Source of the DNA: Wenzhouxiangella sp.
Lineage (GTDB): Bacteria; Pseudomonadota; Gammaproteobacteria; Xanthomonadales; Wenzhouxiangellaceae
DNA length: 5,389 bases
Assembly: GCA_007127425.1 (NCBI GenBank)
Contig: SKZJ01000273.1
Coordinates: 1 to 5,389, forward strand
Direction: 5' to 3'
Shown: piece by piece, positions 1 through 5,343 of the stretch
Position numbering within the stretch: position 1 is the stretch's first letter
How the letters are laid out: every line of letters starts with the position of its first letter
Translations under genes and position numbers: made by a program
The notes under the pieces: generated by a model
Databases searched by the model: none
The model's input: the letters and a program-made list of their open reading frames with translations, nothing else
What the model was told of the DNA's origin: nothing

Positions 1-434
1 ACGCCTTCGGCTCGCAGTGCGTGGTCGCCGGTATCGATTCCATCCGCGACGGCGAGCAGTTGCGTGTGCGCCAGTACACCGGCGACCCCGACAACATGGT
101 CGACCCGCGCCGCGATACCGCCAGCTGGGTCGAGGAAGTCCAGCGCCTGGGTGCCGGCGAGATCGTGCTCAACTGCATGGATACCGACGGCGTCCGAACC
201 GGCTACGACATCGACCAGCTCGCCGCCATGCGCGCCATCTGCCAGGTGCCCCTGATTGCCTCGGGCGGTGCCGGCGAGCGCGAGCATTTCCTCAACGTCT
301 TCGAGCAGGCCGACGTCGACGGCGCCCTGGCCGCCACCGTGTTCCACTCCGGCCAGATTGCCATTCCCGAGCTGAAGCAGTGGCTGGGAGAGCAAGGGGT
401 GGTGGTTAGGGACCAGGGACCAGGGCGCCAGTAG
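1..434 (+). CDS. hisF: HisF, imidazole glycerol phosphate synthase cyclase subunit (3' part only)
   Basis: Partial gene: the 5' end lies before the window, and the reading frame begins at base 3. HisF is the cyclase half of the cytoplasmic HisF-HisH synthase. It uses ammonia from HisH to turn PRFAR into imidazole glycerol phosphate plus AICAR. About 143 codons of the beta/alpha barrel's second half are present. The Asp in VAGID (codon 36-38) matches the catalytic Asp130 of the Thermotoga enzyme. The Asp of TDG (186-188) falls at the conserved Asp176 position. [16 protein letters not shown] and the AATVFH phosphate-binding segment are all intact. HisF proteins normally end near GVxVR; here the frame runs on for DQGPGRQ, which is encoded by a GGGACCA heptamer repeat, so this tail is probably a late addition. 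hisIE starts 53 bp downstream on the same strand. Identification is secure; only the N-terminal half is unseen. Confidence 0.97.
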   Translation, partial: AFGSQCVVAGIDSIRDGEQLRVRQYTGDPDNMVDPRRDTASWVEEVQRLGAGEIVLNCMDTDGVRTGYDIDQLAAMRAICQVPLIASGGAGEREHFLNVFEQADVDGALAATVFHSGQIAIPELKQWLGEQGVVVRDQGPGRQ

Positions 435-459
435 ATGCAAATTTGCTGGTCCCAGGTCC
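409..459 (+). repeat. GGGACCA heptamer repeat forming an imperfect hairpin over the hisF stop
   Basis: Two perfect GGGACCA units (409-415 and 416-422) and a further GGG are followed by an inverted copy, TGGTCCC, at 447-453. Bases 410-423 pair with 446-459 at 13 of 14 positions; the only mismatch is A415/A454. The 22-base loop contains the hisF stop codon (432-434) and most of the palindrome GCAAATTTGC (437-446). No T-run follows, so it is not a classic intrinsic terminator. It sits between two co-transcribed genes and ends 14 bases before the hisIE ribosome-binding site. It could stabilise or process the message, but that is inference. The pairing itself is read directly from the sequence. 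Confidence 0.7.
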
Positions 460-487
460 GTCAGAACAAATCCGGAGCAACCAACCT

Positions 488-1105
488 ATGAGCAAGCAGC
501 TGGACATCGACCAACTCGACTGGGCCAAGGGCGACGGCCTGATCCCCGCCATCGTGCAGGACGCTGCCGACGGGCGCGTGCTGATGCTCGGCTACATGAA
601 TGCCGAGGCGCTGGAACAGACCTTGGCAACGAAGCAGGTCACGTTCTACTCGCGCAGCAAGCAGCGGCTGTGGACCAAGGGCGAGACCTCCGGCAACGTG
701 CTGGAACTGGTTGAGCTGGCCGCCGACTGCGACCGTGACACCCTGCTTGTCCAGGCCCATCCGTCCGGGCCGGCCTGTCATACCGGCAGCGACACCTGTT
801 TCGGCAACACCAGCTGGCCGGCGGCCGGTTTTCTCGCCCGACTGGATCGGGTCGTGGCCGCGCGGGCGGGTGCCGACCCCGAATCCAGCTACACCGCCCG
901 ACTGCTGGCCGAGGGCACGGCGCGCTGTGCTCAGAAAGTGGGGGAAGAGGGGGTGGAAACAGCGCTGGCAGCGGTGGCCGGCGAGCCTGCCTCACTGGAC
1001 GAGGAGGCGGCCGACCTGCTTTATCACCTGCTGGTCTGCCTGCGCTCGGCAGGCAGTGATCTCGATCGGGTCCTGGACGTTCTGATCAGGCGGCACACAG
1101 GCTGA
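488..1105 (+). CDS. hisIE: HisIE, bifunctional phosphoribosyl-AMP cyclohydrolase / phosphoribosyl-ATP pyrophosphatase
   Basis: A 205-residue cytoplasmic fusion enzyme for steps 2 and 3 of histidine synthesis. The C-terminal HisE domain removes pyrophosphate from PR-ATP. The N-terminal HisI domain then opens the purine ring of PR-AMP to give ProFAR. HisI covers about residues 1-115, with KGETSGN (64-70), the metal site DCDRD (80-84), and zinc-site cysteines C81, C97 and C104 in [11 protein letters not shown]. HisE covers about 120-205, with the [14 protein letters not shown] helix (149-162) and the [12 protein letters not shown] helix (172-183) that carry the acidic magnesium ligands. The length is normal for the fused form. 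The ATG at 488 is chosen because GGAG (474-477) lies 10 bases ahead and translation from there starts directly in HisI-like sequence. The frame is open back to a TTG at 443, but that stretch falls in the repeat hairpin. It is the last gene of a his operon, and its final 20 bp overlap the convergent EAL gene. Confidence 0.97.
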   Translation: MSKQLDIDQLDWAKGDGLIPAIVQDAADGRVLMLGYMNAEALEQTLATKQVTFYSRSKQRLWTKGETSGNVLELVELAADCDRDTLLVQAHPSGPACHTGSDTCFGNTSWPAAGFLARLDRVVAARAGADPESSYTARLLAEGTARCAQKVGEEGVETALAAVAGEPASLDEEAADLLYHLLVCLRSAGSDLDRVLDVLIRRHTG

Positions 1106-1907
1106 AAGCAGCCTGTTCCAGGTCTTCGGCGGCACCGCGCAAAGACGCCGGAGCCGTTTCGGCTGCCGGCACAGACAGCTTCTGCGGACGGCCGAAGTAG
1201 AAGCCCTGGAACTGCTCGATGCCGATATTGGCCAACCATTCGACTTCGGCGGCCCGCTCGACGCCCGCAGCGATCGGGGTAATGCCCAGCGCCTTGCTGG
1301 TGGCAACGATGCCGCACACCATGGCCTGGCGACGCGCACTGGCCTGGACGTTGCTGATCAGTTCCCTGTCAAGCTTGACGAATTCCGGTCGCAGCACCGC
1401 CAGGCGCTTGAGACCCGCCTCGCCGACGCCGAAGTTGTCGGCCAGCACACGGAATCCGTTACGGTTGGCCAGGTCGCGCACACCGGCGAGCTGGCGCGGA
1501 TTGCCCAGCCGGGCCAGGGTCGAGAACTCGAGCACGATCTGTTCCGGGCTCAGCCGGCTTGCGGCCACCGCATTGGCGGTCGCCTCCAGCGCCATGCCCA
1601 GGGTGACGGCATCGACCTCGGTGCAGTTGAGATGTATCGCACCCTGCAGGCCGGCCCGGTCGGCATCGGCGATGGCGCGCATGCGGCAAGCCTGGTCGAA
1701 GTAAAAGAGGTTTTCGGGTCTCACGCTGGCAATGATCTCCTGGGCGGACTCTCCGTAGAGACCGCGCACCAGCGCCTCGTGACCCAGCGTGGCGTTGCCG
1801 TCGGCCGTCACCAACTGCTGGAAAGCAAAGCGGATGCCGACATCAATGACATCGGCGTAATCGTTGAGCCTGTTGCCGTAATTCGCGGTGTGGTTGAGAT
1901 CGGTCAT
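1086..1907 (-). CDS. Stand-alone EAL-domain protein, probably not an active c-di-GMP phosphodiesterase
   Basis: A 273-residue soluble protein that is almost entirely one EAL domain, with no signal peptide, membrane segment or GGDEF partner. Active EAL proteins hydrolyse cyclic di-GMP to pGpG. Kept features: the signature in GHEALVRG (E44), the Asn of IHLN (N94), the Glu of VLEF (E127), the Lys of VKLD (K178), E217 in AAGVE, and the Gln of FQGFYFGRP (Q234). Changed features: the usual DDFG is DNFG (D157, N158), and the usual AEGVE is AAGVE (A214). These correspond to metal-ligand and general-base positions of characterised EAL enzymes, so the protein is more likely a c-di-GMP sensor or a protein-binding regulator; this is inference. 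The start at 1907 is preferred because AAGGGA lies 7 bases ahead. An in-frame ATG at 1958 gives 17 unconserved basic residues and lies upstream of the transcription start predicted from the sigma-54 promoter. The 3' end overlaps hisIE. Confidence 0.9.
   Translation of the reverse strand: MTDLNHTANYGNRLNDYADVIDVGIRFAFQQLVTADGNATLGHEALVRGLYGESAQEIIASVRPENLFYFDQACRMRAIADADRAGLQGAIHLNCTEVDAVTLGMALEATANAVAASRLSPEQIVLEFSTLARLGNPRQLAGVRDLANRNGFRVLADNFGVGEAGLKRLAVLRPEFVKLDRELISNVQASARRQAMVCGIVATSKALGITPIAAGVERAAEVEWLANIGIEQFQGFYFGRPQKLSVPAAETAPASLRGAAEDLEQAAFSLCAA
1097..1116 (+). terminator. Hairpin at the convergent hisIE/EAL gene ends (possible terminator)
   Basis: ACAGGCTG (1097-1104) pairs perfectly with CAGCCTGT (1109-1116) around an AAAG tetraloop. 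This compact 8-bp stem spans the hisIE stop codon at 1103-1105. On the plus strand it is followed by only two T residues, so if it ends hisIE transcripts it is a weak or Rho-assisted terminator. It also lies inside the last codons of the minus-strand EAL gene. Position and pairing are certain; the role is inferred. Confidence 0.4.
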
Positions 1908-1963
1908 GATGCTTTCCCTTGTTTGATGTCGTCGCTGACGCGTTGTTGCTCTTGCCAACGATC

Positions 1964-1980
1964 AAGCAACTTTCGTGCCA
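1964..1980 (-). promoter_or_regulatory. Sigma-54 (RpoN) -24/-12 promoter for the EAL gene
   Basis: Read on the minus strand, the site is TGGCACGAAAGTTGCTT. It matches the RpoN consensus TGGCAC-N5-TTGC at every position, with the required 10 bases between the invariant GG and GC. The GC at 1967-1966 places the transcription start near 1954, giving a leader of about 47 bases before the ATG at 1907. Such promoters need an ATP-dependent enhancer-binding activator. Its site would be expected upstream, towards 2050 or beyond, but I could not recognise one. The site faces the EAL gene and lies in the intergenic gap, which supports a real promoter. Confidence 0.78.
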
Positions 1981-2016
1981 CAAGGGAAAGGTGTGATCTG
2001 TATACCGCAATCCGAG

Positions 2017-2048
2017 CCGGGTGCGCGAGTTTCCTCACGCAAACCCGG
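2017..2048 (-). terminator. Strong hairpin after the creatininase-family gene (possible terminator)
   Basis: CCGGGT (2017-2022) pairs with ACCCGG (2043-2048), and GCGCGAG (2023-2029) pairs with CTCACGC (2034-2040) with one mismatch. The loop is TTTC and two unpaired A residues (2041-2042) bulge out. On the minus strand it begins 27 bases after the creatininase-family stop codon and lies upstream of the EAL promoter, which is where a transcript end would be expected. No T-run follows on either strand, so it may stabilise a 3' end, block read-through, or act as a protein site. The pairing is certain; the role is a guess. Confidence 0.4.
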
Positions 2049-2075
2049 AGGATCTGGAGGAGGCCGGTGACACGG

Positions 2076-2828
2076 CTAGTGGCGCTCAGCGTCCGCCGGA
2101 TACGCAAATTGTCGGTACTCGTCCAGCGCATCGGCCAGGCCGGCCTCGTAGAAGCGGCGGCCAAACTCCCGGCTGGCCCGTTGCGGCTCGGATCCGATGC
2201 GGCCGTCGGGGAATGTATCCCGGTAACCGGCGGCATCGCGAATGGTCCCGTCCGGCGCGCGCTCCGGGACGAGCTCGGCTTCGCGCTGCTGGTCGGGCCA
2301 GGCATGCCAGGTCAGCGAGACCTCGGAGGCCGTGGCGTGCTTGCCGTCGGCCTCGCCGAACAACTCATGCGACAGCTTCCTCACCCGCTCACCGGCAAAC
2401 CAGTTGCCCAGCTTCAGGTGCAGGGATGAAGGGTGGCCGGACAGGCTGGCGTCGGCCCAGAGCTCGGCGAATGCAGCCTGGACGGTGGCGATATTGCCGC
2501 CGTGACCGTTGAGAAAGTAAAAATGAGTGAAGCCCTGTCCCGACAGCGAGCCGACCACGTCGCGAATCACCGCCATCAGGGTCGACGGCCGCAGCGTGAT
2601 CGATCCCGGGAAGGCCAGGTGATGCTGGGCCATGCCGATGCTCAACGTCGGCCCGACCAGGATGCCTTCCTCCGCCATGCCCGCGGCAATGGTCTCGGGA
2701 CAGATGGCGTCGGTTCCGATCAGGCCGGTCGGACCGTGCTGCTCGGTCGAGCCGATGGGAATGACCACGCCGGTGGATTGTTTCAGGTAGGCCTCGACTT
2801 CGGGCCAGGTGGACAGTTGTAATCGCAT
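2076..2828 (-). CDS. Creatininase-family metal-dependent amidohydrolase
   Basis: A 250-residue cytoplasmic protein of the creatininase family (PF02633), whose members open cyclic or linear amides at a two-metal site. Known members include creatinine amidohydrolase, ArfB and MftE; the substrate here cannot be told from sequence. Motifs: PIGSTEQHGP with metal ligands E29 and H31, GTD with D40, AQHHLAFPGSITL (68-80), FLNGHGGN with H109, and HATASE (164-169) with E169. Creatininase has a Glu two residues after the His of its NGHYEN motif; this protein has NGHGGN, as many family members of other function do, so a true creatininase is less likely. Length is normal. The ATG at 2828 has AGGA 10 bases upstream; a GTG immediately before it (2831, spacing 7) would add one residue. 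It is downstream of the chorismatase on the same strand, 164 bp away, so co-transcription is uncertain. Confidence 0.9.
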   Translation of the reverse strand: MRLQLSTWPEVEAYLKQSTGVVIPIGSTEQHGPTGLIGTDAICPETIAAGMAEEGILVGPTLSIGMAQHHLAFPGSITLRPSTLMAVIRDVVGSLSGQGFTHFYFLNGHGGNIATVQAAFAELWADASLSGHPSSLHLKLGNWFAGERVRKLSHELFGEADGKHATASEVSLTWHAWPDQQREAELVPERAPDGTIRDAAGYRDTFPDGRIGSEPQRASREFGRRFYEAGLADALDEYRQFAYPADAERH

Positions 2829-2883
2829 CACTTCAGTTTCCTGTTACATACCTTAAAGAGTAGACAACGACCTGACTGGTGCT

Positions 2884-2920
2884 GTGTCTCAATCGTTTTC
2901 CTGATTAGCGTCGTGTCTCA
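2884..2920. repeat. Paired GTGTCTCA direct repeats, 29 bp apart
   Basis: GTGTCTCA occurs at 2884-2891 and again at 2913-2920. The following bases are also alike (AATCG and TTTG). The 29-bp period is a little under three helical turns. The pair lies in the gap upstream of the creatininase-family gene and directly before the GGGACTC array. It could be a regulator's double site or a leftover of an insertion-sequence end with repeated internal boxes. Neither can be shown here. Confidence 0.45.
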
Positions 2921-2928
2921 TTTGTGCC

Positions 2929-2949
2929 GGGACTCGGGACTCGGGACTC
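2929..2949 (+). repeat. Tandem GGGACTC heptamer, three perfect copies
   Basis: Units lie at 2929-2935, 2936-2942 and 2943-2949, with no mismatches, followed by the first G of a fourth. The heptamer differs in two bases from the GGGACCA units at 409-422 and from the single TGGTCCC (its complement) at 3005-3011. This points to one repeat family present at several places in the window. It sits in a non-coding gap downstream of the chorismatase gene and upstream of the creatininase-family gene. Confidence 0.85.
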
Positions 2950-2992
2950 GCTACTGACAGCCCCGAGGCATGATCAAGAGCAAGGGCTCCGA

Positions 2993-4036
2993 TCAGTAAG
3001 AGCCTGGTCCCTCGTTCTGATTCCGTTGGTCTGCCACCGGTTCCAGGCCGTGCCAGGCCTCGATCTCGACCAGCAGGTCGCGTCGGCAGATGTCGCCGCG
3101 CAAACCGGCCAGGCGTACACCCGGCCAGCGCCGGCGTAGTCGCGCCTCGACCGGCGGCCAATCGGCCGGTTGACGAACATACACCCTCACCAGGCTGGTG
3201 GGCCCGGGGTGGCGCGAGCCGGGATGATCGAGCCGGTCGGCCGCCACATCGATCAGCGCCTCGACATTGGTGGCCGCCTCGTCGACCTGGGCAAGTACAT
3301 CGCCGGGGTGAGCCGTGGCATGGCCGACCACGCTGGCGGTTCCGGAAATCAACAGCCCGAACCGGCCGCCTGAAAGGGCCAGCGCGGTGGCGCGTGCAAA
3401 AGCCGGACTACGCGGGCCGTATCGCTGCGGATAAGCCCAGGCCGGCACCTGGCGAGGATTTTCGATCGCCAGGCCGGGACGGCGCCCGGCCAGCGCGAAC
3501 AGCCGAAACCGATCCTCGTCACTGCCGATGGCGGTGGCGGCGCACATCGCTGCATCATCCAGGCCCGCCTCGGCCAGCGCCCGGCCCCGGCCGATACAGA
3601 AGCGCCGGTAGCGCTCGCGGTCTCCGGCGCCGTCATTGATGCCCGGCAGGAAGTTCCAGATGCGCAGGAACTCCGGAAAACCGGCCGCACGCACGCGTTC
3701 GATCAGGTTGCGATACAGGGCATGGGCCAGCGGTTCCGGATCGTCATCGCGGCAATCCGGACGCGCCATGGCAACACTCATCAACTCGCCGCCACGGGCC
3801 CACCAGCCGTCGCCCGTCGGCATGTGTTCGACCACCGAGGGCAGCGTCCAGTGCTCGCGCTCGAAATCTCCGCCCAGCCAGATCAGTCCGGTACCGACAG
3901 CCGTTCGCTGCAGGCCGCGCGCACCCAGGTTGAAGCCCAGGAGCGGCTGTCCCCCGGTGACACCGGCCGTCACTTCGAGCGCCGGGTCGCGCGCGGTACA
4001 TGGGGAACGAGTCATGGAACAGGTCATACCCGACAT
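2993..4036 (-). CDS. XanB2/FkbO/Hyg5-family chorismatase
   Basis: A 347-residue cytoplasmic enzyme expected to hydrolyse chorismate, releasing pyruvate and a hydroxybenzoate or a dihydroxy-cyclohexadiene acid depending on subtype. Family motifs in order: FLRIWNFLPGIN (123-134), GDRERYRRFCIGR (138-150), CAATAIG (165-171), IENPRQVPAWAYPQRYGPRSPAFARA (191-216), LLISGTASVVGHATAHPGD (228-246), and GDICRRDLLVEIEAW (314-328). The last motif carries the acidic residue that closes the family active site. The later half has the YjgF-like fold of this family. The wording is closest, from memory, to Xanthomonas XanB2, which makes 3- and 4-hydroxybenzoate for xanthomonadin and ubiquinone; that product is inferred here. 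The start is uncertain: ATG codons at 4036, 4027 and 4015 all lack a strong ribosome-binding site, and residues 1-20 look unconserved. The C-terminus runs about 15 residues past the conserved end, and EGPG comes from a GGGACCA repeat copy. It is divergent from the DUF418 gene. Confidence 0.92.
   Translation of the reverse strand: MSGMTCSMTRSPCTARDPALEVTAGVTGGQPLLGFNLGARGLQRTAVGTGLIWLGGDFEREHWTLPSVVEHMPTGDGWWARGGELMSVAMARPDCRDDDPEPLAHALYRNLIERVRAAGFPEFLRIWNFLPGINDGAGDRERYRRFCIGRGRALAEAGLDDAAMCAATAIGSDEDRFRLFALAGRRPGLAIENPRQVPAWAYPQRYGPRSPAFARATALALSGGRFGLLISGTASVVGHATAHPGDVLAQVDEAATNVEALIDVAADRLDHPGSRHPGPTSLVRVYVRQPADWPPVEARLRRRWPGVRLAGLRGDICRRDLLVEIEAWHGLEPVADQRNQNEGPGSY
3005..3011 (-). repeat. 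Single GGGACCA unit inside the chorismatase 3' end
   Basis: Read on the minus strand this is GGGACCA, the same heptamer found twice at 409-422, ten bases before the chorismatase stop codon. It encodes the Gly-Pro of the terminal EGPGSY. A single heptamer could occur by chance. Its position at a gene's 3' end, and close to the GGGACTC array, makes membership of the repeat family plausible. Confidence 0.4.
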
Positions 4037-4050
4037 TCTACCGCTGGACT

Positions 4051-4076
4051 GTCACGCATGACCTACGGCACGTGAC
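4051..4076. promoter_or_regulatory. Inverted repeat in the divergent chorismatase/DUF418 promoter region (possible operator)
   Basis: GTCACG (4051-4056) and its complement CGTGAC (4071-4076) are separated by 14 bases, and the palindrome CACGTG (4070-4075) overlaps the second arm. It is centred in the 89-bp gap between two divergent genes, where a shared operator would act. I could not identify convincing -35/-10 boxes for either gene. A 6-bp arm match can arise by chance, so this is a weak call. Confidence 0.22.
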
Positions 4077-4125
4077 CGCCCGGTGGTAGTCATTTAACAT
4101 TCGAAGGGCTATCGGGAGAAGACGC

Positions 4126-5343
4126 ATGAATCTGCCACTGCAACCTGCCACCGATCGCCTCGTCCACCTCGACGTGCTGCGCGGCTTTGCCCTGCTCGGC
4201 ATCCTGCTGGTGAACTTCGAATGGTTCACCCGGCCGCTGCAGGCGATCGTGCTCGGCGCCGAACCGGCCCTGGCCGGCATCGATGCCGCCGCCGATTTCC
4301 TCATCCGGGCACTGGCCGAAGGCAAGTTCTACCCCCTCTTCTCCATGCTGTTTGGCGCCGGGTTCGCCCTCATGGCCGAGCGCGCGCTGTCCCGACAGTC
4401 CCCGTTCTGGGGCATCTATCTCAGGCGACTTTTTGTGCTGGGGCTGTTCGGGGCCGCCCACATGATCCTCGTCTGGGCCGGAGACATCCTGCTGGTCTAT
4501 TCATTGACCGCTTTCGTCATGGTCATGCTGTTTCGCAACACTCCGACGAGAAGGCTGTGGAAATGGGCACTGCCGTTCATCTTTCTGCCCGTTGTCGTGG
4601 TATGGCTGGGTGCGGCCGCCATCGAAGCCAGCCGCCTCGACCCTCAGGCCCACGAGGAATTGATTGTGGACTTTGCGCAGGACGAACAGGCGTTTCGGGA
4701 AAGCGTCGAGCGTGCGGCAAACATCCATGCCGAAGGCCGCTGGTCGGAGAACGTCGGCCAGCGCTTGAGGGACATGCGCTTCACGCTTGGGCACTTCATT
4801 TTCTGGGTCCCTCCGGTACTCGGCTTTTTCCTGATCGGTCGATGGTTGATCGCCACGGGCCGGTTGACCCGCCCGAACGAGCATCGAATGTGGTTCCGAC
4901 GCTGGCGTTCACGCGGATTGCTCATCGGCCTGCCGCTGGCTGTTGCGGGTGCAGTACTGATACACGACGCCAACATGATGATTCCCACCCTACCCTCGGC
5001 GCTCGGTCTGACCCTGACGGCCATCGCCGGAGTTTTATTGTCGCTCGCCTACCTTTCGGCCGTGACCCTGGGCGCGAATCGACTGGCATTCCTGGCGCCG
5101 GCCGGGCGAATGGCGCTGACCAACTACCTCGCCCAGTCGCTGCTGTGGACCTGGATCATCTACGGTCACGGATTCGGACTCTGGGGGCAGCTGCCGCGGT
5201 CGCTGCAGCTGGTGCTTGCGCTCGTCTTCTTCGCCGCGCAGGTCATCGTCAGCGCGTGGTGGCTCGGGCGGTTCCGCTTTGGCCCGGCCGAGTGGCTGTG
5301 GCGCAGCCTCACCTATTGGCAGCTTCAGCCGATGCGGCGCTGA
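4126..5343 (+). CDS. DUF418 (YeiB-like) multi-pass inner-membrane protein
   Basis: A 405-residue integral membrane protein of the DUF418/YeiB group, whose biochemical role is not established; a transport-like or acyltransferase-like function has only been suggested from topology. The N-terminal signature RLVHLDVLRGFALLGILLVN (11-30) is typical. The C-terminal DUF418 domain contains APAGRMALTNYLAQS (324-338) and the family ending GPAEWLWRSLTYW (386-398). By eye, hydrophobic segments fall near residues 18-34, 68-86, 102-118, 120-136, 148-166, 222-243, 266-282, 292-314, 331-347 and 360-381. A charged soluble loop lies at about 168-217. Length is normal. The ATG at 4126 has GGGAG 7 bases ahead, a good ribosome-binding site. 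It stands alone in the window, divergent from the chorismatase, and no partner hints at its substrate. Confidence 0.93.
   Translation: MNLPLQPATDRLVHLDVLRGFALLGILLVNFEWFTRPLQAIVLGAEPALAGIDAAADFLIRALAEGKFYPLFSMLFGAGFALMAERALSRQSPFWGIYLRRLFVLGLFGAAHMILVWAGDILLVYSLTAFVMVMLFRNTPTRRLWKWALPFIFLPVVVVWLGAAAIEASRLDPQAHEELIVDFAQDEQAFRESVERAANIHAEGRWSENVGQRLRDMRFTLGHFIFWVPPVLGFFLIGRWLIATGRLTRPNEHRMWFRRWRSRGLLIGLPLAVAGAVLIHDANMMIPTLPSALGLTLTAIAGVLLSLAYLSAVTLGANRLAFLAPAGRMALTNYLAQSLLWTWIIYGHGFGLWGQLPRSLQLVLALVFFAAQVIVSAWWLGRFRFGPAEWLWRSLTYWQLQPMRR

Noticed and set aside
443..487. TTG at 443 as a longer hisIE start
   Set aside because: The extra 15 residues come from the repeat hairpin and spacer and are not HisI-like. 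The ATG at 488 has GGAG at good spacing.
1908..1958. Upstream ATG at 1958 as the EAL protein start
   Set aside because: The added residues are basic and do not look like an EAL domain, the codon would lie upstream of the predicted sigma-54 transcription start, and the ATG at 1907 has its own AAGGGA site.
1632..2429. A 265-codon plus-strand open frame across the EAL start and the creatininase-family gene
   Set aside because: It lies opposite two genes with clear family motifs, spans the sigma-54 promoter gap and shows no recognisable domain. Long antisense frames are expected in GC-rich DNA.
2841..2880. Sigma-70 type promoter for the creatininase-family gene
   Set aside because: TTGTCT and TATGTA are present on the minus strand but only 11 bases apart, and no better-spaced pair was found.
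2924..3139. Small open frames (71 codons plus, 90 codons minus) across the heptamer array
   Set aside because: They run out of the repeat region into the antisense or wrong frame of the chorismatase gene and have no family resemblance.
4090..4461. Minus-strand open frames opposite the start of the DUF418 gene
   Set aside because: The plus-strand frame has the DUF418 N-terminal signature and a good ribosome-binding site. The antisense products look like composition artefacts.
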